A DNA stretch of 42,495 nucleotides from Verrucomicrobiota bacterium (GTDB taxonomy: Bacteria; Verrucomicrobiota; Verrucomicrobiia; Verrucomicrobiales; Akkermansiaceae): NCBI GenBank assembly GCA_004293445.1, contig RDYP01000023.1, positions 1 through 42,495 on the forward strand, read 5' to 3'. The notes under the pieces were generated by a model. That model made no database searches, was not told the origin of the DNA, and saw only the letters and a program-made list of their open reading frames with translations. The position numbers and the translations under genes were made by a program. Below are positions 1 to 8,844 of the stretch, in pieces (position 1 is the first letter of the stretch; the number at the start of each line of letters is the position of its first letter).

Positions 1-2055
1 GCCCGCAAGTGGGGTGGCGGTCAGGGTCGCATTCGTGCCATGAGTCAACGTGCCGGCTTTGCTGAATGTTCCTCCGGTGGTCGTCCCGTTGTTGGCCAGG
101 TTCAGGAGGAAGGTCGGAACGGAGGTGGCGAGCTTCGGGTTGGTGGAGAACTGGACTTCGTAGCTGTCGCTGTAGCCGTCGCCATCGGTGTCGGTGACCA
201 GTGGGTTGGTGGCCCTAGTCTTCTCGTCACCGTCGCTCAGTCCGTCTCCGTCGCTGTCGGCCATGAGCGGGCTGGTGCCGTCGGTGACTTCCTGGCCGTC
301 CTTCACTCCATCTCCGTCGGTGTCGGCGGCGTTCGGGTTTGTGATCCGGACGATGATCTCCTCGTAGTTGGTGAGGCCGTCGGCGTCTTGATCTCTAGTG
401 TCCTTGACGAATGTGGCACCGACCGTTTTGTCGGAGTTCATGAGGATGGTGAGCGGATTGGTGGAGCCGCTCGCGTTGCCGGACCACGAGCCGAAGAGGT
501 AGCCAGCGGAAGCTGTCGCGTTTAGCGTGGCGTTGGTGTCGTGAGCTAGGGTTCCGGACTTGCTGAAGGTGCCGCCAGTGGCCGTTCCGCTGTTCGTCAA
601 GATTAGCGTGTAGGTTGGGAAGGAGTCGCTGGATTTCGGATCGGATAAATTCTGAATTTCGTAGCCGTCGCTGTAGTTGTCGCCATCGGTGTCCGAGTGG
701 TCTGGGTTAGTCAGGCGGACGATAATCTCCTCGTGGTTGGTCAGGCCGTCTGCATCTGGATCGCGGGTGTCCTCGACGAAGATGGCTCCGACGGTTTTGT
801 CAGCGTTCATTAGCAGGGTGAGCGGGTTGGTCGAACCCGAAGCGTCAACGGACCACGAGCGGAAGAGGTATCCTGCGGTTGGCGTGGCGGTGATTGTGGC
901 GCTCGTTCCGCTCAGGTAAAGTCCGTCACCGATGATCTTACCCTCGACTGTTAAGGGAGATGTAAGAGTCCAGCTTCTGGTGTCGATGTTTGTAATTGCG
1001 ATGGCGTTGCTTGTTGCTCCTGTTGAATTTGAATTGCGAGCGACACGAAGTCCCGAGAAACTAGAGTCGCCCGGAGCGTTGTAGTCACGGTATGAAACCT
1101 GACACGAAATAGCATCGCGGCGCCAGCTTCCACCGCGGTTGAGGCCAGCTGGGTCGAAGCACCATTCCCAGGCATTACCACTCATGTCATAAATTCCTAG
1201 TTCGTTTGGTTGCTTCGTGGCGACATCTCTTGTGCTGGATCCGCTGTTTAGTATGTACCACGCAACTTGATTGATGTCGTTGCTTCCGCTGTATGCGTAG
1301 CCGTTGGTTTTGATCCCGCCCCGGGCGGCAAATTCCCATTCTTTCTCAGTGGGAAGGCGGTAGCCATTGGCGATTGGATCGATTTGGGGTACTGATCGCC
1401 CTATCCGATAAGTGGCCCCTCCCACTTTATAAACGATTTTCAATCCCTCTTTCTCGCTGCGAGCGTTGCACCACTTCAATGAATCATACCAATTAACCAT
1501 TATAACTGGGTTGTTCGGACCCGCGCCTGAACCCACATTGCCAATGTCGTAGCCGTTCGCCGCCGCCCAGGTCCGGACAGCTTGGAACTCGGCCCAAGTG
1601 ACCTCTGTTTTGCCCATGAAGAATCTGTCTACAGCTTGGACTCCAGCCCACGATGAGGCCGGCAATGCTCCGGCTTCAACCAGCGCGAAATCTACTGGAC
1701 TTGGAGCCAGATCATCCGCCACGACCCGAAAGCTGGTCTGTGCCGTGAACTTGCCGTCCCAATCTACCCCGGCATTCCAGGTGATCGTCTTACCCGTCCC
1801 TATGGCAACCCCATCCCCCACCGCACCCGTCGCCGAGGTCACCGGCACGCTGTAGGTCGTTCCGCCGTCGCTTGAAATCTCCAGCGTGACCTTCACTGTC
1901 GGGGTGTCGGCCGTCACGTCGTAGGTGATGTCCACCAGCTTCTTTCCTGGACGCTGGGCGGCGGTCAGGTTCGACACCACGGGATCCGCAGCGATGGCGG
2001 TGGCGAAGGTGCCCAGGATGGCAAGGGCGGCGGTAAGGAGGGGGCGGAAGGTCAT
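1..2055 (-). CDS. Secreted FGE-domain surface protein with Asp-rich repeats (C-terminus beyond window)
   Basis: A frame open from the ATG at 2055 to the window edge gives 685 codons; the C-terminus is missing. Residues 1-22 are a signal peptide (hydrophobic, ending AIAA). Residues 23-110 look like an Ig/FN3-like beta domain. Residues 113-342 are a formylglycine-generating-enzyme (FGE/sulfatase-modifying) domain, seen from MGKTEVTW, YRLPTEKEWEFAARGG, MSGNAWEWC and NRGGSWRRD. From 365 onward InlB-like 'bacterial repeat' units (GYLF.SWS...NPLT..M..DKTVGA.F) alternate with thrombospondin-3-type DxDxDG repeats. The FGE fold in such Verrucomicrobial proteins is often a structural or binding domain rather than an active enzyme, and I cannot assign catalysis. 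The protein is exported, probably cell-surface. Its N-terminus matches the vestige at 5355-5531, so the locus has been duplicated. Confidence 0.88.
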   Translation of the reverse strand, partial: MTFRPLLTAALAILGTFATAIAADPVVSNLTAAQRPGKKLVDITYDVTADTPTVKVTLEISSDGGTTYSVPVTSATGAVGDGVAIGTGKTITWNAGVDWDGKFTAQTSFRVVADDLAPSPVDFALVEAGALPASSWAGVQAVDRFFMGKTEVTWAEFQAVRTWAAANGYDIGNVGSGAGPNNPVIMVNWYDSLKWCNARSEKEGLKIVYKVGGATYRIGRSVPQIDPIANGYRLPTEKEWEFAARGGIKTNGYAYSGSNDINQVAWYILNSGSSTRDVATKQPNELGIYDMSGNAWEWCFDPAGLNRGGSWRRDAISCQVSYRDYNAPGDSSFSGLRVARNSNSTGATSNAIAITNIDTRSWTLTSPLTVEGKIIGDGLYLSGTSATITATPTAGYLFRSWSVDASGSTNPLTLLMNADKTVGAIFVEDTRDPDADGLTNHEEIIVRLTNPDHSDTDGDNYSDGYEIQNLSDPKSSDSFPTYTLILTNSGTATGGTFSKSGTLAHDTNATLNATASAGYLFGSWSGNASGSTNPLTILMNSDKTVGATFVKDTRDQDADGLTNYEEIIVRITNPNAADTDGDGVKDGQEVTDGTSPLMADSDGDGLSDGDEKTRATNPLVTDTDGDGYSDSYEVQFSTNPKLATSVPTFLLNLANNGTTTGGTFSKAGTLTHGTNATLTATPLAG

Positions 2056-2139
2056 GGGGAAGAACGTTTGCAATCGTGTGTTGAGGGCCGGGAACATCGA
2101 AGTTCCTCGGCCCGTGTTTCGAAGGGGATCTAGCGCTGA

Positions 2140-5100
2140 TCAGATCCCGTCGCCACCGGGATCCGACGACCCGCCGATCTTCACCACGCGGAAGTAGCGC
2201 TTCGGCTGGTTCTCGATGCTGTAGAAGCGGGTCACCACGCCCCCCGTCCCGACGATGTCGGTTTCCTCGGTGCTCCAGGTCTGGAGGTCGGTGGAGGACT
2301 CGATCCGGTAGCGCAGGCTGTTGCCGGCATTGAAGCGGAACTCCACGGCGGTGCGGATGCTCGACAGGGCGTCGGGACTGCTGCCGGCCTGGGTGGGATT
2401 GAAGCCGGTGTTGATCTCGAAGAGGTCGTCGAAGCCATCCGAGTCGCTGTCCTTGGCGGCAGGATTGGTGCCGTGGGTGACCACCTCGGCGAAGTCGCCC
2501 AGCCCGTCGCCATCGGTGTCGGCGACTTTCGGGTTCGAGCTGTGGGTATTGAGCTCTGCGCCATCGGTCAGGCCGTCGCTGTCGCTGTCGTCCAGCACCG
2601 GGTTGGTCTGGTGGGTGTTGACCTCTGCGCCGTCGCTCAGGCCGTCGCCGTCGGTGTCGGTGGCCAAAGGATCGAGGCCGACGCGTTCGAAGAGGTAGCC
2701 TGCCGCGATAAAGGCGGCCGCGGCGTCGGCCCACTGGTTGCTGTTTTCCATCAGCACGGCGTGGTTCTCCCCGATTCCGCCGTTCGGTTGGCCGTCGAGC
2801 CAGCGGTTGTAGGTCGGGGCGTTGCCGTCGGACCACAGCCAGGCGCCCTCGGTCGCGGCGTCGCTCAGGCCGAGCCACAGGTAGCCCTGGGTCGTCTTGC
2901 GCGCCCGTCCAGCGGCACGGGTGAAGTCGTTGGCATTCGGGAAGCTGGCGAGGCGGCCGCGGCGGTTGGCGGCATCGGCGGCGGCTTGGGCCTGCGTGAA
3001 GCTTCCTTCGATCAGGGTGAAGAAGCGGCCGGGGTGGTTGAGCTCCGCGCTATCCGAAAGCCCGTCGCTGTCGGTGTCCGCCATACGCGGGTTGGTGCCG
3101 TGGGTCGAAATCTCCGCGAGGTTGCCCAGGCCGTCGCCATCCTGGTCGGAAGCGGCGTCATTGGTGCCGTCGCCATCGGTGTCGGGGAGGCGCGGGTTTG
3201 TTTGGGTCAGGTTCACTTCCTGGCCGTCGCTGAGGCCGTCGCCGTCGGTATCGGCGAGCGTGGGACGGGTGCCGGCGGTCTGCTCCTGGCCGTCGTTCAA
3301 GCCGTCGCCATCGGCATCGGCCACGGTCGGGCTGGTCGCGTAGCCGGTTTCCAGCAGGTAGCCGTCGCGGACCGTGGTCGGCGAGCGGTCGTACCACCTG
3401 CCGATTTCCGCCCCGCCGCCGCCGCTGACCTCGGCGAAGTCGAGGCTGTTGCCGCTGGTCGAACTCGGGCGAGCGGTGCCCCAGGGCGCAAAGCTGAACG
3501 CCTCGCCGTTGACCCATGTCCAGGTGCCGTCCACCGCGGCGTCGCTGGCCCCGATCCACAGGCCGGTGAACTCCTCGAAGGGGTTGACCCCGAGGTTCTG
3601 CAAGGCCCGGTTCCAGCGGTCTTCGGTCGGGAAGGAGGCCAGATCGCCGCCCTTGCTGCGGGCGTCGGTGCGGGCCTGCTGCCAGGTGAAGGAGCCGGTG
3701 ACGATCGAGAAGCGGCCGATGCCGAGTTCGTAGCCGTCGGCCAGGCCGTCGGCGTCGGTATCGGGCAAGGCCGGGTTCGTGCCATGGACCACGAGTTCGT
3801 CGTAGGCGCTGAGACCGTCAGTGTCGGCGTCGGTGAGGTCCTTCTCGAAAGTGGCACCCACCGTCTTGTCGGCGTCCATGGTGATCGTCAGCGGGTTGGC
3901 CGTGCCGGAGGCGTCGCCGGTCCAGCCGGTGAAGCGGTAGCCGGGGTTGGGTACGGCGGTAAGGGTGGCGGGAGTGCCGGGGTCGTATGTGCCAGATCCG
4001 GTGATCACCCCCGTTGTGTTGGAGTGAGAGGAATTTAGCCAATACGAGCTTGGGATAACTTCAAATAAATAAGATTTTAGGGCCGTCGCCGCCCCGTCAT
4101 CCCACTGAAAGTCTTGAAAAACCGAGGAGCGCCACATGTAGGCATGATCAGCGCCGTCAATGTTGTTCGGTTCTCCTGCAGACCACCTTTCGAAATTTAA
4201 AGGGCTGCCATCGATCCACTTCCATTCACCCTCTGCAATATCGTCGGTAAGGCCAATCCAGAGATCTGGCCAGGAATTCTGAATTTGAAGGAATGCATTC
4301 GCCTCGTCAGACTTCTCTTGTGTGTTAAGAACTGCCAATCTACCCCCTCGGGTCTCTGCATCAACTTGCGCTTGATTCCATGTGTAAGAGCCGTTGACGA
4401 GCTGAAACTTCGGGACTTCGCTTTTGTATAGTCTTTGTATTTCATCTTCCGATAGTGCTTTTCGGTAAACTCTCACAGCGTCAATGCTCGATTGAGGGGT
4501 GATGTTTCCGAATAAATATCCGGAAATAGTTATTGGGCTGTTACTGCTGGCGAGTTGATTTAATGCGTTTAAATGTCCATTAAAATGGCTGTAAATCTTC
4601 CCGTTGATGGCTATTTTTGATTCTGAGAAATTGTTTCTGTAGGATATTAGAACGTGATTCCATGTTTGAGGGTTGATTCGCTGAAATGTTTCAATATCGG
4701 CATACGCGCCCCATAGTCCAACCCTACCTTCTGTATTCACCCAAAGACAAGAAGCTGTCCCTGCTGCGTTCGGGCTTCCTTGGTTTGTACCCCATCCCAC
4801 TGAAATCGATAGACCATCTTGAGGAAGTTTACACCAGTAAGAAATAGTTCTTTCTTGGTTTCCTGATATATTAATAGAATTTACGGATATTGCGCGACTT
4901 GAAATGGTTTGAAACTTTAAGCTTTCATTTGGTTTTCTGTTGCGGCCTGACGAGAACTCAGTGGCTGGCGTACTTACGAAGTCAATTTGATTTCCCGACG
5001 TGTCTGCATATCTTCCGTCGAAGTCCCAATAGCCGGCTAGGTCTTGGCTGAAGGAATTAAATTTCGTCGCGTCCACTGGACTTGTCTTCTCTTTCACCTC

Positions 5101-5307
5101 CAATCCGTCCGGCACGCCGTCTCCATCGCTATCCGCCGCCCCCGGATTCGTTCCCGTGTTCGTTGGCGACACGTAAACCCCGGTGTTTGTTTCGACGACA
5201 TCGTCCAAGCCGTCGAAGTCGGAGTCGGCGCCCTTTGCGATCGCGATGAACGCAAATAGGAACGCGATCGGCTTTAGAATCAACGAGGTTGGGTGGGGCT
5301 GCTTCAT
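2140..5307 (-). CDS. Secreted LamG / triple C-type-lectin / TSP3-repeat surface protein
   Basis: 1055 residues from the ATG at 5307, chosen because a signal peptide (ILKPIAFLFAFIAIAKGA) follows at once. An upstream ATG at 5358, overlapping the stop of the preceding vestige as ATGA, would add 17 residues and could be translationally coupled. In order: TSP3-like calcium-binding Asp repeats (DSDFDG, DSDGDG), a LamG/concanavalin-like domain ending IDAVRVYRKALSEDE, C-type lectin domain 1 (SYTWNQAQ...WIGLTDD), an InlB-like repeat, TSP3 repeats, lectin domain 2 (SFTWQQAR...WIGASD), TSP3 repeats, lectin domain 3 (SFTQAQAA...WLGLSD), more TSP3 repeats, and a C-terminal beta module ending PKRYFRVVKIGG, a frequent tail in Verrucomicrobial secreted proteins. 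The likely role is carbohydrate binding or adhesion at the surface. The segment 4030-5300 is visibly more AT-rich than the rest, suggesting a mosaic origin. Confidence 0.87.
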   Translation of the reverse strand: MKQPHPTSLILKPIAFLFAFIAIAKGADSDFDGLDDVVETNTGVYVSPTNTGTNPGAADSDGDGVPDGLEVKEKTSPVDATKFNSFSQDLAGYWDFDGRYADTSGNQIDFVSTPATEFSSGRNRKPNESLKFQTISSRAISVNSINISGNQERTISYWCKLPQDGLSISVGWGTNQGSPNAAGTASCLWVNTEGRVGLWGAYADIETFQRINPQTWNHVLISYRNNFSESKIAINGKIYSHFNGHLNALNQLASSNSPITISGYLFGNITPQSSIDAVRVYRKALSEDEIQRLYKSEVPKFQLVNGSYTWNQAQVDAETRGGRLAVLNTQEKSDEANAFLQIQNSWPDLWIGLTDDIAEGEWKWIDGSPLNFERWSAGEPNNIDGADHAYMWRSSVFQDFQWDDGAATALKSYLFEVIPSSYWLNSSHSNTTGVITGSGTYDPGTPATLTAVPNPGYRFTGWTGDASGTANPLTITMDADKTVGATFEKDLTDADTDGLSAYDELVVHGTNPALPDTDADGLADGYELGIGRFSIVTGSFTWQQARTDARSKGGDLASFPTEDRWNRALQNLGVNPFEEFTGLWIGASDAAVDGTWTWVNGEAFSFAPWGTARPSSTSGNSLDFAEVSGGGGAEIGRWYDRSPTTVRDGYLLETGYATSPTVADADGDGLNDGQEQTAGTRPTLADTDGDGLSDGQEVNLTQTNPRLPDTDGDGTNDAASDQDGDGLGNLAEISTHGTNPRMADTDSDGLSDSAELNHPGRFFTLIEGSFTQAQAAADAANRRGRLASFPNANDFTRAAGRARKTTQGYLWLGLSDAATEGAWLWSDGNAPTYNRWLDGQPNGGIGENHAVLMENSNQWADAAAAFIAAGYLFERVGLDPLATDTDGDGLSDGAEVNTHQTNPVLDDSDSDGLTDGAELNTHSSNPKVADTDGDGLGDFAEVVTHGTNPAAKDSDSDGFDDLFEINTGFNPTQAGSSPDALSSIRTAVEFRFNAGNSLRYRIESSTDLQTWSTEETDIVGTGGVVTRFYSIENQPKRYFRVVKIGGSSDPGGDGI

Positions 5308-5354
5308 GTGGAAGGGCGATTTGCTCTGGATTGGTGATGTGGAGAAGAATGAGT

Positions 5355-5531
5355 TCATTCGGCGTGAGTCAGTTCGAAAGTTGTGGCGGTGACGCCGCAT
5401 GTGGCGTCCACCAGCTTCGTTCCTGGGCGCTGGGCTGGGGTCAGGTTCGACACCACGGGGTCCGCGGCGAAGGCGGTGGCGAAAGTGCTCAGAATGGCCA
5501 AGGCAGCGGTGAACAGGTGGCTGGTGGTCAT
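5355..5531 (-). pseudogene. 58-codon vestige of a duplicated surface-protein N-terminus
   Basis: The ATG at 5531 opens a short frame with a signal peptide (LFTAALAILSTFATAFA) followed by DPVVSNLTPAQRPGTKLVD. This is nearly the same as the start of the FGE protein beginning at 2055 (DPVVSNLTAAQRPGKKLVD). It stops at a TGA (5357-5355), and the next ATG overlaps that stop as ATGA. I read it as the remains of a tandem paralogue whose body was replaced by the lectin gene. It could still act as a short leader peptide that couples translation of the downstream gene. Confidence 0.7.
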
Positions 5532-6133
5532 GGGTGAGGAGCTTTGGAAAGGTTCGCTGCGCGGCGAAATCGAAGCGAGCTTGGTTGACAGGGTGAGACA
5601 AATACGGGGTGAGGTTCAGCCGATTTTCGGTCGACTCACCGGACTCTTGCCTTCATGTTTGAAACTCTAAAAATGCCTGCGCTTGAAGACTCGCATCGCT
5701 GCAGTTTGGTTAGGTCGAAGCACCGTTTGCAACCGGAAAAGCCGGGCATGGCGATGAAGTGCCCCCACTAGATTCGAGGCTGAAATGGTGACAAAACGAT
5801 CGTTTCGAAGACTTGCAAGTGACTGATCGTGAGGAGGAAATCTATTTCGAGTGGTGACAAAGTTCTTGGGTCTGTCCACCCCCCTCCAAATCTTATGAAA
5901 GGAGCCATTTCAACTTTACACTTTTTTTCGCGTCGAGATCGACCGGTTTTGGCGCGTGGGATCGTGCGTCTTGGTTCGCAAATCACTGAGGAATAGTTGG
6001 CTGTGACTTTGGGGGTGATCGCTCTCTAACAGAAAATCGGGGCGTCCGGAGGTGTAAAGCGTGTAAAGTAAACCGCCCAAAAGTGTAAAGCTGGCGGTGT
6101 TTTTCGGACCGGGAAATCGAGGTCCTGAGGAAC
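5532..6133. other. Gene-free interval with four CTTTACAC motifs
   Basis: About 600 bp with no convincing gene. It must hold the promoter of the leftward surface-protein genes and the end of the leftward epimerase transcript. The octamer GTGTAAAG (CTTTACAC on the minus strand) occurs at 6052-6059, 6061-6068 and 6083-6090, and in the opposite orientation at 5914-5921. A 6-bp hairpin, ACCGCC/GGCGGT (6072-6077 with 6093-6098), is followed by five T on the plus strand and could terminate rightward transcription. Short frames here lack any recognisable domain. Confidence 0.5.
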
Positions 6134-7015
6134 TCATTCGAGAGGGCCGTTCGGGAAGGTAAATTTTGGCGTCCAGCCGAGGTATTTTTTTGCGCTTTTG
6201 GCGTCGGCGAGGGTGGCCGGGACATCCGCCGGGTTGGCGTGCCGGTAGTCGATCCGGGGCGTGGATCCTGATGGAGTGACGGCTGCCAGCATGTCCAAGA
6301 CCGAATGGTTGCGGCCGGTGCCGACGTTGAGGACGGTCGGTGTGGTGCCGGAATGCCGCAGGGCGAGTTCGACTGCCCGGGCGACGTCGTGGACATGGGT
6401 GAGGTCGCGACGTTGGCTGCCGTCGCCGTTGATGACGACCGGCTGGCCCGCCTCGATCTTGCGGCGGAAGGCTTCCAGCGCGAGGTCGGGACGCTGGCCG
6501 GGGCCCCAGACTGAGAAGAAGCGCAGGGCGAGGAAGTTCAGGCCGTGGAGCTTGGCGTAGAGCTGGCCCCATTGCTCGGCGTGGAGCTTGGTCAGGGCGT
6601 AGGGGCTCTGCGGGCATGGAAGGGCGGATTCCTCGGCGGGAAGCGGCGTGGCGGGGCCGTAGACGCTGGAGGAGGAGGCGAGGATGAAACGGTCGATGCT
6701 GGTTTGCCGGCAGTGTTCGAGGAGCCGCAGGGTGGCCAGGACATTGGTGGCCTCGTAGTCGAGCGGGCGGTCGAGCGAGGGTCGGACACCGGCAAGAGCG
6801 GCGAGGTGGACGATGGCCGCGAAGTCGCCGTGGGGCAGGGGATCGGAGCGGAGGTCGCAGCGCTGGAACTTCACGCCGTCGGGGAGTGGTTCGGCCTGCG
6901 GGCGGTAGTCGGTCGCGGTGACCTGGTGGCCGGAGGCGGCGAGCTGACGGACGACGTGGCGGCCGATGAAGCCGGAGGAACCGGTGACGAGTATGGGGGC
7001 GGGGATGGGAGCCAT
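6134..7015 (-). CDS. NAD-dependent epimerase/dehydratase (UDP-sugar type)
   Basis: 293 residues, close to the usual 300-330 of the extended short-chain dehydrogenase family. The Rossmann motif TGSSGFIG is at 11-18, the catalytic Ser cluster SSSVYG at 115-120, and the Tyr-x3-Lys pair is Y139/K143 (YALTK). Its closest resemblance is to UDP-glucose 4-epimerase and UDP-glucuronate epimerase-like enzymes that supply sugars for polysaccharide; the exact substrate cannot be read from sequence. It lies 16 bp after the stop of the nuclease gene at 7032, so it may share the leftward transcript, although its function fits host envelope metabolism rather than DNA processing. It may mark one edge of the phage-type module. 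Confidence 0.88.
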   Translation of the reverse strand: MAPIPAPILVTGSSGFIGRHVVRQLAASGHQVTATDYRPQAEPLPDGVKFQRCDLRSDPLPHGDFAAIVHLAALAGVRPSLDRPLDYEATNVLATLRLLEHCRQTSIDRFILASSSSVYGPATPLPAEESALPCPQSPYALTKLHAEQWGQLYAKLHGLNFLALRFFSVWGPGQRPDLALEAFRRKIEAGQPVVINGDGSQRRDLTHVHDVARAVELALRHSGTTPTVLNVGTGRNHSVLDMLAAVTPSGSTPRIDYRHANPADVPATLADAKSAKKYLGWTPKFTFPNGPLE

Positions 7016-7031
7016 GCGCCGGGGCCCGGAG

Positions 7032-7385
7032 TCAACCGCCCTGCACCAGGGTCACCAGGCGGGCGATGGTCTCGCCGGTGAGCTCGTTCGGGCCGAGTCG
7101 GATCAAGCGCCAACCGCTGAGTCCGGCTTCGAGGTATTTCTCCAGATCGGCGGCGAAACCGGCCCCGCGGTTGTGGCGGCCATTCACGTAGATGCCGCCT
7201 TCGATCTCGATCAAGGTGCGGGATTCCAGGTGGGCGAAATCGGCCCGCCACTTGCGGACGGGGTGAAAGCGGTGCTCCTTTTCCAAGGGCGGGCCGCCCT
7301 GAGCCTCCCAGAGGGTCTCAAAGCGCTTTTCCAGCCTGCTGGGCGGCTTGGCTCCCCGGAACACCTTGCGGTCGCGTGAGGGCAT
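7032..7385 (-). CDS. DUF559-like PD-(D/E)XK endonuclease-fold protein
   Basis: 117 residues. The ATG at 7385 overlaps the stop of the upstream gene as TAATG, which decides this start over an in-frame ATG 14 codons earlier. The core shows R-x-D-F-A (RADFAH) and then E-I-E-G-G (LIEIEGG), followed by a basic helix and a C-terminal WRLIRLGP strand. That is the layout of the restriction-endonuclease-like DUF559/VRR-type fold, with the Asp and Glu as likely metal ligands. It is the last DNA-processing gene of the leftward operon. It could serve as a phage-type resolvase or nicking enzyme; the substrate is unknown. Confidence 0.72.
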   Translation of the reverse strand: MPSRDRKVFRGAKPPSRLEKRFETLWEAQGGPPLEKEHRFHPVRKWRADFAHLESRTLIEIEGGIYVNGRHNRGAGFAADLEKYLEAGLSGWRLIRLGPNELTGETIARLVTLVQGG

Positions 7386-7633
7386 TACAGGGGCAATTTC
7401 TGCTGTCCTGGATCGTCGACCGAACACTCGATCTCGTCGGTGGTGACCTTGGACACGCGGCAGGTGACCTTGAGCTTGGTCGGGGAGTGGGAGCGGTCGA
7501 AGGTGACGCGGAACCCGAGGCTGAACTTGCCGTCCTCGTCGGAGCTGTCCTCGGCGTCATCGAAGTGGACGTCGAGGAGTTCCTTCACCGCATCGACGGC
7601 TGCGCTGCGTTCGGCTTTGGAGAGGTCGTTCAT
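7385..7633 (-). CDS. Small acidic hypothetical protein of the phage-type operon
   Basis: 82 residues starting MNDLSKAER. The N-terminal half is helical, followed by an acidic stretch (DDAEDSSDEDG) and then a beta-rich C-terminal half. I do not recognise the family. It is 13 bp downstream of the LmbU-like gene and its stop overlaps the start of the nuclease gene, so it is co-translated with both. The repeated small, acidic, operon-embedded pattern is typical of phage accessory proteins, but no function can be assigned. Confidence 0.6.
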   Translation of the reverse strand: MNDLSKAERSAAVDAVKELLDVHFDDAEDSSDEDGKFSLGFRVTFDRSHSPTKLKVTCRVSKVTTDEIECSVDDPGQQKLPL

Positions 7634-7646
7634 GGGAGTGGTTCGG

Positions 7647-8300
7647 TCAGAGTTGCTGGTAAATGGCGACGACCGGTTCGAGGTCGCGCTTGAGGGCTTC
7701 GCGTTGCTCGGAGGTGGCTTCGGCCAGGAAGCGGTCCCGCTGCATCCGTTTCCACCAGACCGAGATCCGGTTCACATAGGGGAGGTGGTTCTCGATGCCC
7801 TTGTCGGCTTCCTGCGGTTCGAGGTCCTCGGCGTTGGCGATGCGGCCGAGGTTGAGCGACTTGCGGAGCCGGCGGGTGGACATCCGGCGGCCGGCCTCTT
7901 CCTCGGCGACGCAGGCTTCGATCCAGTCCTGCTGGTCTGCTGCGGGGAGTTTCGCCACCAGGCGGTGGTGCTCCCAGGACAGCCGTTCGGTGCGCAGCGA
8001 ATACGGGATGCTGCGAGAAACGTAGGCGTAGTTCTGGAGGGTCGAGAGGTCGAGCCCGGTGGCGGCGATGGCGAGCTGGTAGGATGCCGAATCGACCCGT
8101 TTGTCCGGGAAGCCGTCGGTGCCGAACAGGCTTTGGCCGTAGACGAGCCAGTCGCCGATGATGAACCCGATCGAGCGCGCGGCCTGGCCGATGGCGGTGG
8201 CGAGTTCCCGCCACTCCTCGAAGCTCAGTTCGCTGGTGATCCGCAGGCCGACCGGGCTGATGGTGACCTTCGGGTTAGGTAGTAGGATGGGGGCGTTCAT
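7647..8300 (-). CDS. LmbU-like helical DNA-binding protein
   Basis: 217 residues. The segment LSFEEWRELATAIGQ, then FIIGDWLVYGQ, then SYQLAIAATGL, LQNYAYVSR and LSWEHHRLVAKLP, follows the conserved order seen in LmbU-type regulators and related phage/plasmid proteins (x-GDWL-x-YG, then L-x-NYA-x-V). These are thought to bind DNA through a helical domain, and the family assignment here is by eye. The gene overlaps the upstream HTH gene by 26 bp (8275-8300) and is followed 13 bp later by the acidic small gene. Its role is probably transcriptional control or replication/partition of the element. Confidence 0.65.
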   Translation of the reverse strand: MNAPILLPNPKVTISPVGLRITSELSFEEWRELATAIGQAARSIGFIIGDWLVYGQSLFGTDGFPDKRVDSASYQLAIAATGLDLSTLQNYAYVSRSIPYSLRTERLSWEHHRLVAKLPAADQQDWIEACVAEEEAGRRMSTRRLRKSLNLGRIANAEDLEPQEADKGIENHLPYVNRISVWWKRMQRDRFLAEATSEQREALKRDLEPVVAIYQQL

Positions 8301-8844
8301 GGGATCGGGTGGAACGGAGACGGGCGTCGCGATAACGCTTGCGGGCTGTCAACGAGCGCATGGCGCGGGAGGGCGGCAGATCGAGTAGCTCGGTGAGTTC
8401 GACGCAGCGTTTTGAGACCGCGGCCCGGGAAATCCCGTGGCGCTTGGCGATCTCGCTCATCGAGGATCCGGTGTAGGCCAGTCCGCTGACCAAGGCGATG
8501 CACTCCGTGGTGAGCCGGGCGTTGTCGTGGCAGAGGATTTCGGCGACAACCCGGCGGATCGCGCTGTGGACGGATTCCGGGTCGCATGGGCCTTCCGGTG
8601 CCGTTGGTTCCGGCTCCGGATCCGGGAGCAAGGCCGGGTCGTCGCCTTCGCGCATGAGCGGGCTATCGGCCGCATCGCCCTTGGCCGAGCCGTTGCCGTG
8701 ATGAGCGACACAGGGTGAGCCGAGTCCTTGGGCTTCGAGCTGGCGGCGTTCGTCCGCAGGCAAGGACTCGATCCACGCCCGGTATTCGCGCTCGTAGGCG
8801 GCATCCCGGGCGGACTGGCGTTTGGCGTAGTCGTCGGAACTCAT
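8275..8844 (-). CDS. HTH protein with sigma-like helix-turn-helix
   Basis: 189 residues from the ATG at 8844, which overlaps the stop of the upstream 66-residue gene as ATGA. Residues 1-100 are charged and probably disordered, with a Pro/Glu-rich segment. The C-terminal half carries a clear helix-turn-helix, MSEIAKRHGISRAAVSKRC, preceded by a helical bundle. The motif resembles sigma-70 region 4 and phage terminase-small-subunit-like HTHs. There is no large terminase nearby, so a regulatory role in the operon is the safer reading. Confidence 0.65.
   Translation of the reverse strand: MSSDDYAKRQSARDAAYEREYRAWIESLPADERRQLEAQGLGSPCVAHHGNGSAKGDAADSPLMREGDDPALLPDPEPEPTAPEGPCDPESVHSAIRRVVAEILCHDNARLTTECIALVSGLAYTGSSMSEIAKRHGISRAAVSKRCVELTELLDLPPSRAMRSLTARKRYRDARLRSTRSHERPHPTT

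Noticed and set aside
2473..4038. 521-codon frame antisense to the lectin/TSP3 gene
   Set aside because: Its Val/Gly/Ala-rich repeats are the complement of the Asp-rich TSP3 repeats. The sense strand has a signal peptide and domains.
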